Positions 6,906 to 11,747 of a stretch of 11,747 bases of DNA are shown here, one piece after another. Below the pieces are notes generated by a model that was not told the origin of the DNA, ran no database searches, and was given only the letters and a program-made list of their open reading frames with translations. The stretch spans positions 1 through 11,747 of the forward strand of contig JAYFRC010000061.1 of NCBI GenBank assembly GCA_034926415.1, written 5' to 3'. The position numbers and the translations under genes were made by a program. This DNA is from JAYFRC01 sp034926415. GTDB taxonomy: Bacteria > Bacillota > Clostridia > Oscillospirales > Oscillospiraceae. The stretch's first letter is position 1, and the number at the start of each line of letters is the position of its first letter.

Positions 6906-8276
6906 TTATTTTATGTTGTAGGCCTTGAGCTTCTGGTAGAGCACGGTCCTCGATATTCCAAGCATTTTCGCGGTTCTGGCGCGGTTCCCGCGCGTGTCCG
7001 AGAGGACCTTAACTATTATGTCGCGCTCAAGATTCGCTTTGGCGTTGTGAAGGTTATAGTCGCCGTCTGCCGCCGTGTAGAACGAGGCCTTGTCCGTAAG
7101 CCGGTCGCTGAGCTGCTCGAAATCGGCCTTGTGCAGCACGGGCCCGGTGGATACGTTGACGGCGGCTTCTATTGCGTTTTGCAGCTCGCGGACGTTGCCG
7201 GGCCAGTCGTATTCCATGAGGAATTCCATCGCCGAGGGGCTTATGCGCTGGACGAACGTGCCGAGCTGGAGATTTATGCGCTCGAGCAGCACGGCGGAGA
7301 GCAGGGGTATGTCCTCTTTCCTGTCGCGAAGCGGCGGCGCGACTATGCGTATGACGTTCAGGCGGTAGTAGAGATCGCTCCGGAACGCGCCCGAATCCAC
7401 CAGCTTTTCAAGGGGTATGTTCGTCGCCGCGATGACGCGGACGTTTATCGGTATGCTCTTCGTGCCGCCGACGGGGTCTATCTCGTGCTCCTGAAGCGTG
7501 CGCAGGAATTTGGGCTGCATCGTAAGCGGCAGAAGATTTATCTCGTCGAGGAACATCGAGCCGCGGTCGGCGAGCTGGAAGCGCCCAATTTTTCCGCTTT
7601 TGAGCGCGCCGGTGAACGCGCCGGCGGCATAGCCGAAAAATTCGGATTCCATAAGGTTTTCCGGGATCGCCGAGCAGTTTACGCGCACGAAGTTGCCGGA
7701 AGCGCGCTTGCTCATGGCGTGTATCGAGTGGGCGATGAGCTCCTTGCCGGCGCCGGTCTCACCGTAGATAAGCACGGTCGAACTTGATTTGGCGGCGTTG
7801 AGTATCTGCTCCTTGAGCCGCAGTATCGCCGAGCTCGTGCCGACGATGTTGTCGAGCGAGTAGCGCGCCCCGCGCTCCTTCGACAGCTCCTGCTTGTAGT
7901 ATTTGACCTGTTTCAGCAGGGCCATTATCTGCTCGTTGACCGAGGATGCGCTCGCCATGTTTTCAAGTATGACGTATATAAAACAGCCGACTATCCTGTT
8001 GTTTTTGTCGAACCTCGGCAGATAGTTGGTGAACGCCTGCTCTCCGAAAACGGAAATGGGATGTCCTATAACGGGCGTGCCGGTCTTATATACCTTAAGC
8101 GCGAACGTGTCCGGAACGAGCTCGTCGACTTTCCGGCCTATTACATCTCTTTCGTTGCGATGCATGAGCGTGCACCACATCGGACTGACGTATGTGTAGC
8201 AGGCGTTCTCGTCAAGAATCGCAACGCAGAGTGAATTTATAAATTCGAGCGCGTCTTCATAAGACAGGTTTTGCAT
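6906..8276 (-). CDS. Sigma-54-dependent transcriptional activator (PAS, AAA+, Fis-type HTH)
   Basis: This is a 456-residue enhancer-binding protein. A PAS-like sensor (about 5-105) is followed by a probable coiled-coil linker (about 107-138), then the AAA+ domain (about 143-370) and a Fis-type helix-turn-helix at the end (about 415-456, NRARTAKMLGISRTVLYQKL). The Walker A motif is GETGAGKE (172-179), the sigma-54 contact loop GAFTGA is intact (219-224), and Walker B is FLDEI (D244, E245). WPGNVREL is also present. There is no receiver domain, so the signal is probably a small molecule or redox state sensed by the PAS domain. GGAGGT eight bases upstream supports the ATG at 8276. It is divergent from a catabolic operon that has a consensus sigma-54 promoter, which makes it the likely operon activator. 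The ligand is unknown. Confidence 0.96.
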   Translation of the reverse strand: MQNLSYEDALEFINSLCVAILDENACYTYVSPMWCTLMHRNERDVIGRKVDELVPDTFALKVYKTGTPVIGHPISVFGEQAFTNYLPRFDKNNRIVGCFIYVILENMASASSVNEQIMALLKQVKYYKQELSKERGARYSLDNIVGTSSAILRLKEQILNAAKSSSTVLIYGETGAGKELIAHSIHAMSKRASGNFVRVNCSAIPENLMESEFFGYAAGAFTGALKSGKIGRFQLADRGSMFLDEINLLPLTMQPKFLRTLQEHEIDPVGGTKSIPINVRVIAATNIPLEKLVDSGAFRSDLYYRLNVIRIVAPPLRDRKEDIPLLSAVLLERINLQLGTFVQRISPSAMEFLMEYDWPGNVRELQNAIEAAVNVSTGPVLHKADFEQLSDRLTDKASFYTAADGDYNLHNAKANLERDIIVKVLSDTRGNRARTAKMLGISRTVLYQKLKAYNIK

Positions 8277-8435
8277 ATATATATACCTCCGTGCAGATTT
8301 TCAATATTCCCCCTCCAACTTTGCTCGTCGTCGATCTCCGCTCATCGTTAATAATAATGTTTTTCAAAAACGAATGGAATACTTTTGTTGAAATTTACGA
8401 AAAAATATTTTTCTCAGCTACAACAAGAAGTAATA

Positions 8436-8453
8436 TGTAAGCAAAAGATTACA
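8436..8453. promoter_or_regulatory. Candidate activator-binding site, distal
   Basis: TGTAAGCAAAAGATTACA is an imperfect inverted repeat (TGTAA...TTACA). It matches the proximal site at 8523 in 15 of 18 positions. Its centre is about 200 bp upstream of the predicted transcription start, within the usual range for sigma-54 enhancers. Assignment to the neighbouring activator is inferred. Confidence 0.6.
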
Positions 8454-8522
8454 TGTAAAATTAAAGTGACATAATCGTTAAAACACTCACATTCAAGCAT
8501 CCGCGGGACGCACCAATAAAAA

Positions 8523-8540
8523 TGTAAGTATAAGCTTACA
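8523..8540. promoter_or_regulatory. Candidate activator-binding site, proximal
   Basis: TGTAAGTATAAGCTTACA has perfect 6-bp arms (TGTAAG/CTTACA) around a 6-bp spacer. It lies about 115 bp upstream of the predicted start and 87 bp from the distal copy. The pair is what a Fis-type HTH dimer upstream of a sigma-54 promoter would be expected to bind. Confidence 0.65.
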
Positions 8541-8572
8541 CTTCGCTATTTTATGGTCGGACAAGGGGAGAA

Positions 8573-8592
8573 ACCGCAAATGCATATGCGGT
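8573..8592. promoter_or_regulatory. 20-bp palindrome next to the sigma-54 promoter, regulator unknown
   Basis: ACCGCAAATGCATATGCGGT is symmetric in nine of ten arm positions. Its sequence is unrelated to the TGTAAG sites. It ends 27 bp before the -24 element, so a bound protein could block or bend the DNA between enhancer and promoter. Nothing in the window identifies the binding protein. Confidence 0.5.
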
Positions 8593-8619
8593 ACGGGCTT
8601 GCGGGGGTTTGCGGCGCTT

Positions 8620-8635
8620 TGGCACGGACTTTGCA
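8620..8635 (+). promoter_or_regulatory. Sigma-54 (-24/-12) promoter of the catabolic operon
   Basis: TGGCAC (8620-8625), five bases, then TTGCA (8631-8635) matches the sigma-54 consensus. The invariant GG (8621-8622) and GC (8633-8634) have the required 10-bp gap. The transcript would start near 8646, about 65 bases before the cyclase-family gene. The divergent gene encodes a GAFTGA-containing activator. Confidence 0.92.
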
Positions 8636-8709
8636 TTATAACTGGGGAAAGCCAAGCGCGAAAGCGCGACAAATTTTTCAGGGTTTAGTCCCAGAAGGAG
8701 AGAACTGTT

Positions 8710-9501
8710 ATGAAAATTATAGACCTGACGATCCCGCTCGAGGAAGATCTGCCAAGCGACCCTCCGGTACAAATTCCGAAGATCCGCCGCCTGAACCACA
8801 AGCAGACCGCGGATCAGATGCCGTCTTACTTCCCCGGTTCCACGGTCGACGATCTGCCCGAGGGCAACGGCTGGGCCATCGACTTTGTTGAGATGTGCAC
8901 GCATTCCGGCACGCATCTCGACGCGCCCTGGCACTATTACCCGACGATGAACGGCGGAGCGAACTGGAAGACCGGCGGAGAGAGAGCATGGACCATCGAC
9001 GAGGTCCCTCTGGACTGGTGCATCGGCAACGGCGTCAAGGTCGACATGCGCGACAAGCCTGACGGCTACCGCATCATGGCTAAGGACTTCGAAGATTATT
9101 TCAAGAAGATAAACTACACGCTCAAAGAGGGCGACATCGTTCTGCTCAACACAGGAGCCATGGGACGCTGGGGTACTAAGGAATATCTTGTAGCCGGATG
9201 CGGCGTCAGCATGGAAGCAACTCTCTGGCTCACCGATCACGGCGTCCACGTTGTCGGAACCGACGGCTGGAGCTGGGACGTTCCCCTGCCTTACGAGGGT
9301 GAGGCGTTCCAGAAGACCCACGACGCAAGCCTCCTCTGGGAAGGCCACCGCGCCGGAGCAGTCAAGGCGTACTGCCACATCGAAAAGCTCTGCAACCTCG
9401 AAAAACTGCCGGACTACGGTTTCAGCGTTAGCTGTCTGCCCATTCCCGTCAAGGGCGGAAGCGCGGGCTGGTGCCGCGCCGTGGCGTTTATGGACGAATA
9501 A
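8710..9501 (+). CDS. Cyclase-family metal-dependent hydrolase (kynurenine formamidase / isatin hydrolase superfamily)
   Basis: This 263-residue protein belongs to the cyclase family (PF04199), whose characterised members hydrolyse formyl-amides or open cyclic amides using bound metal. The signature is HSGTHLDAPWH (H65, H69, D71, H75). Other family blocks are DLTIPLEEDLP at the N-terminus, GDIVLLNTG, VGTDGWSWD and a C-terminal IEKLCNLEKLPDYGFSVSCLPIPVKGG stretch (split: IEKLCNLEKLP, then GFSVSCLPIPVKGG). No signal peptide is seen. AAGGAG lies about ten bases before the ATG. It is the first gene after the sigma-54 promoter and is followed by a symporter and a BKACE enzyme. A role in opening a ring or releasing an acyl or amine group ahead of beta-keto acid cleavage is inferred. 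It is not assigned as KynB, since no other kynurenine-pathway gene is present. Confidence 0.93.
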   Translation: MKIIDLTIPLEEDLPSDPPVQIPKIRRLNHKQTADQMPSYFPGSTVDDLPEGNGWAIDFVEMCTHSGTHLDAPWHYYPTMNGGANWKTGGERAWTIDEVPLDWCIGNGVKVDMRDKPDGYRIMAKDFEDYFKKINYTLKEGDIVLLNTGAMGRWGTKEYLVAGCGVSMEATLWLTDHGVHVVGTDGWSWDVPLPYEGEAFQKTHDASLLWEGHRAGAVKAYCHIEKLCNLEKLPDYGFSVSCLPIPVKGGSAGWCRAVAFMDE

Positions 9502-9541
9502 AAGAAAAACAAATCTTGAAATTTAAGAGGGGAGAACTAAT

Positions 9542-11509
9542 ATGAGTGCAAATACCGTATTTATCATCATATTCGTAATATTCATAGGAATGCTGTTCGT
9601 CGCAAGTTTCATCTCCAAGAACTGGGTCAAGGAATCAGACGACTATATTCTCGCCGGCCGTCAAATCTCTACTCCTCTGAACGTTTTCGGAGTCATAGCG
9701 ATAGGATTCGCCGGAACCACGATAGCTCTGGCTCCTGGCTTCTCGGTCATGTACGGTCTCAAAGCTAGCCTCGCCTGGGGCTGCATCTACGCTTTGTGCG
9801 GCCTGGCTCTGTTCGGGATCCTGTATTCGAACTTCATCCGCCGCTGCGGCGCGCAGACGCTGCCCGAATTCCTTGAGATGCGCTTCGACAGCCGCACCCG
9901 CTCCGTCGTCGCCATAACCTCGGTTATCGGCATGTGCGGAATCCTCGCGAACAACATCGTCTCCTGCGTCAACAACATCTGCGCGTTCACCGGCTGGAAC
10001 TCGGTGGCGGTCACCGCGCTTATCTTCGCGGTAATAATCGCCTTCGTCCTCATCTCCGGAATGTGGGCCATTTCGATGACCGACTTCGTACAGGTCATTC
10101 TCGGCATAATTGTCGTGCCTGCCGTTTTCTTCATCGTCGCCGGCCGCTACGGCTGGTTCTCATCTCTCGCGGCCAACTGGCCTACCGACAGCCTTATGAA
10201 CTCCGGGCTCGTCGGCTCCGTCAAGGGCGTGGCGTTCACCTATCCCTCGATACTGAACTTTGTAATTCTGTTCGCGGCGGCTCTTGTCTGGGGCAATAAC
10301 TACTACTGGATGAAGGTCGCCAACTGCCGCAACGAGAAGGTCGCGAAAAAATCCTTTGTCTGGGCGGCTATCCTTTTGGTGATACTATTCATGATTCCCC
10401 TGAGCCTCATCGGTGCATATGTCGCCGGCTTTGACGGCAGCGTTCTTACGCTCAACGGCGGCAAGGTCGCTCCTACCGGAGCTTACGGCTACATCGCTTC
10501 CACATTGTTTTCACTGTTCGGCTCGCTGGCCGTCATCGGCTCTGTCGCCGCGGCCGTTTCCACTTCCGCCACCGCGGCTCTCGGCGCTTCCGCCGTCATG
10601 ACCCGCGATATTTATTCAAGACTCATCAACCCCAAGGCCGAAGGCAAGAAGATGCTCAAGGCCTCAAAGGTCTGCCTGCTTATCGTCGGCATTTTCACCT
10701 TCGTGCTTTGCCAGTTCCCCGGCGGCCCGACTTACCTGTTTGCTTTCGCAAACTGCTGGCTGGTGCCTCCCGCGATCCTTCTCGGACTCGGCATGGTGTG
10801 GAAGAAATTCAATTCCCGCGGTGCGTTCTGGGGTGCTCTGTGCGGCATGGTTTCCATGGCCGTCCTTGAAGTCCTCGAGCTTACCAAAATATTTGTCGTC
10901 GGGAACTATATGTATCTCGCGACCCTTGGCTTCATAATCACCCTCATTGCGGCTGTCGTCGCCTCCCTTGCCGGCAAGCCCGCGTACTTCGGCGATGACA
11001 AATGGGAGAGAGTCCCCACAGCCACCAACCGCGAGAACGTCAAGCTCGAGCCGCTTGACTACGACGTTCTGAAGCTTATTCGCATCGGACATCTCTACAT
11101 GGCCGACATCACCGACTATCTCGGCCTCGACTCCAAGATTTCCAACGCTTCCATCGAGCGCCTCGACCGCGGCGGATACATCACAAGAGAGGGACTGACA
11201 ATGTCCAAGCTCTATACCTTCCATATCACCGACAAGGGCGTTGCCGCTGTCGGCGACCTTGAGGGCAAGGAGAAGGAAATGGCTTCCGTGGGACTGACCG
11301 ATATTTACGTCGAGCTGCTTAAGAATATCACCGTCTCCGTCTCCGCTCAGCAGGACTTTATTAAGAAGCACTCCATCCGCTCCATGCAGATGGCGGCCAT
11401 AACCTCTCATCTTACTCGTCAGGGCTATATACTTGAGAAGGGCATATTCCAGCGCAAGCTTGAGATAACCGAAAAGGGCAAGTCTGCGGTACAGAAGTAC
11501 GCGGCCTGA
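9542..11509 (+). CDS. Sodium:solute symporter (SSS family) with C-terminal tandem winged-helix-like extension
   Basis: The 655-residue protein begins with an SSS-family transporter domain (about 1-477) of roughly 13 hydrophobic segments. Family marks are DDYILAGRQ after the first helix, an early GFAGTTIALAPG helix, and STSATAALGASAVMTRDIYSR (S340 on), the region that supplies Na+-site hydroxyls in this family. SSS proteins average 450-550 residues; here about 150 more follow. Residues 506-570 and 590-653 share the pattern I-x-x-L-x-R-x-GYI ... G ... IT-x-KG-x-x-AV, which looks like a recognition helix plus wing of winged-helix domains. In SSS topology this tail would be cytoplasmic. The substrate is unknown but is probably what the neighbouring hydrolase and BKACE act on. 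GAGGGGAG lies before the ATG, 40 bp after the cyclase-family gene. Transporter call is firm; the winged-helix reading is moderate. Confidence 0.93.
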   Translation: MSANTVFIIIFVIFIGMLFVASFISKNWVKESDDYILAGRQISTPLNVFGVIAIGFAGTTIALAPGFSVMYGLKASLAWGCIYALCGLALFGILYSNFIRRCGAQTLPEFLEMRFDSRTRSVVAITSVIGMCGILANNIVSCVNNICAFTGWNSVAVTALIFAVIIAFVLISGMWAISMTDFVQVILGIIVVPAVFFIVAGRYGWFSSLAANWPTDSLMNSGLVGSVKGVAFTYPSILNFVILFAAALVWGNNYYWMKVANCRNEKVAKKSFVWAAILLVILFMIPLSLIGAYVAGFDGSVLTLNGGKVAPTGAYGYIASTLFSLFGSLAVIGSVAAAVSTSATAALGASAVMTRDIYSRLINPKAEGKKMLKASKVCLLIVGIFTFVLCQFPGGPTYLFAFANCWLVPPAILLGLGMVWKKFNSRGAFWGALCGMVSMAVLEVLELTKIFVVGNYMYLATLGFIITLIAAVVASLAGKPAYFGDDKWERVPTATNRENVKLEPLDYDVLKLIRIGHLYMADITDYLGLDSKISNASIERLDRGGYITREGLTMSKLYTFHITDKGVAAVGDLEGKEKEMASVGLTDIYVELLKNITVSVSAQQDFIKKHSIRSMQMAAITSHLTRQGYILEKGIFQRKLEITEKGKSAVQKYAA

Positions 11510-11570
11510 CTCTGGGAGACACCCCGCCCAAGGCAGCCCCGAAAAATGGGCTTAGGAATAATGTTACTAC

Positions 11571-11576
11571 AGGAGG
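11571..11576 (+). promoter_or_regulatory. Ribosome binding site for the BKACE gene
   Basis: AGGAGG lies nine bases before the ATG at 11586. A nearer ATG at 11581 is in another frame and gives only MKWQT before a stop, so 11586 is the real start; the overlapping five-codon frame may be incidental. Confidence 0.75.
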
Positions 11577-11585
11577 ATATATGAA

Positions 11586-11747
11586 ATGGCAGACCTAAAG
11601 AACAAGCGCATCATAACGGTAGCACCCACCGGCGCATGGCCGAAGAAGGAGAACAACCCGAACGTCCCGATGACCCCGGAGGAGATATCCGAGGATGTCT
11701 ACGCTTGCTGGAAAGCGGGCGCGGCGATGGCGCATCTGCATATGCGC
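11586..11747 (+). CDS. Beta-keto acid cleavage enzyme, BKACE/Kce family, N-terminal 54 residues (cut by window edge)
   Basis: BKACE enzymes (DUF849, PF05853) condense a beta-keto acid with acetyl-CoA to give acetoacetate and a shorter CoA ester. Kce, which cleaves 3-keto-5-aminohexanoate in lysine fermentation, is the model. The visible part starts MADLKNKRIITVAPTGAWP, then PNVPMTPEEI and AGAAMAHLHMR. The HLH pair (H50, H52) corresponds to the Zn2+ ligands H46 and H48 of Kce. The rest, including the catalytic residues, lies beyond the window, and the full length should be near 270-310 residues. It is 76 bp after the symporter, with no strong terminator between them, so it is probably the third gene of the sigma-54 operon. 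A Trp (W18) stands where I recall Kce having Glu14, so the substrate may differ from Kce's. Confidence 0.9.
   Translation, partial: MADLKNKRIITVAPTGAWPKKENNPNVPMTPEEISEDVYACWKAGAAMAHLHMR

Larger units (their letters stand above)
8277..8709. other. Divergent regulatory region between activator and catabolic operon
   Basis: This 433-bp stretch contains no credible gene. It is clearly more AT-rich than the flanking genes from about 8340 to 8550. Left to right it holds the activator leader with its GGAGGT, two 18-bp inverted repeats (8436 and 8523), a 20-bp palindrome (8573), the sigma-54 promoter (8620) and a leader of about 65 bases. I found no convincing sigma-70 promoter for the activator gene itself. 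Confidence 0.8.

Noticed and set aside
7047..7787. 246-codon plus-strand frame opposite the sigma-54 activator
   Set aside because: It is antisense to the AAA+ domain, whose Walker and GAFTGA motifs are intact. It has no ribosome binding site or recognisable domain.
8341..8400. Sigma-70 promoter for the activator gene (TATTAT on the minus strand)
   Set aside because: The best -10-like hexamer has no acceptable -35 partner at 16-18 bp, so it was not called.
8551..9378. 275-codon minus-strand frame opposite the cyclase-family gene
   Set aside because: Its translation matches no recognisable family, and it overlaps a gene with clear PF04199 motifs. High GC readily gives long antisense frames.
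10664..11410. 248-codon minus-strand frame opposite the symporter tail
   Set aside because: It lacks any recognisable motif and is the complement of a tail frame that continues the transporter without interruption.
11535..11552. Hairpin AGCCC/GGGCT between the symporter and BKACE genes
   Set aside because: The stem is only five base pairs and no T tract follows, so it is unlikely to terminate transcription; it could at most be an RNA-stability element.
1..11747. CRISPR arrays, tRNA or rRNA genes, insertion sequences and prophage genes
   Set aside because: No regularly spaced repeats, tRNA-like cloverleaf sequences, rRNA segments, transposase frames or terminal inverted repeats were seen.

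Overview
The window comes from a bacterium with a GC-rich genome and strong Shine-Dalgarno sequences. It also has a sigma-54-controlled catabolic operon with a sodium:solute symporter and a beta-keto acid cleavage enzyme. This mix fits an anaerobic, amino-acid-fermenting lineage. Synergistota (Cloacibacillus or Synergistes-like) is my best guess, but it rests on general resemblance only, because no rRNA or other marker is present.

Positions 1-6700 form a minus-strand housekeeping block in two transcription units. The first unit (about 6757 down to 3639) has a TATAAT box and encodes a macro-domain ADP-ribose hydrolase, ThiI and CinA, and it ends in a terminator-like hairpin at 3639-3677. The second unit starts from a near-consensus sigma-70 promoter (TTGTAC-17-TATAAT, 3560-3588). 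It encodes MiaB (TTG start), a COG1237-type metallo-beta-lactamase-fold protein and MutS, which runs off the left edge after 405 codons.

Positions 6819-6867 hold a bidirectional terminator-like hairpin. It closes a minus-strand gene for a PAS / AAA+ / Fis-type sigma-54 activator (6906-8276). A 433-bp divergent regulatory region (8277-8709) follows, containing a consensus sigma-54 promoter (TGGCAC-N5-TTGCA, 8620-8635). It also holds two near-identical 18-bp inverted repeats that look like activator-binding sites, and a separate 20-bp palindrome next to the promoter.

Positions 8710-11747 are a plus-strand operon read from that promoter: a cyclase-family metal-dependent hydrolase, a sodium:solute symporter and the start of a BKACE/Kce-family beta-keto acid cleavage enzyme (cut by the right edge). 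The likely logic is uptake by the symporter, hydrolysis of an amide or ring by the cyclase-family enzyme, and acetyl-CoA-dependent cleavage of a beta-keto acid by BKACE, all switched on by the PAS-containing activator. The substrate cannot be read from the sequence.

The most unusual item is the symporter. After a complete transporter domain it carries about 150 extra cytoplasmic residues that look like two tandem winged-helix domains, which suggests a transporter that also senses or regulates.
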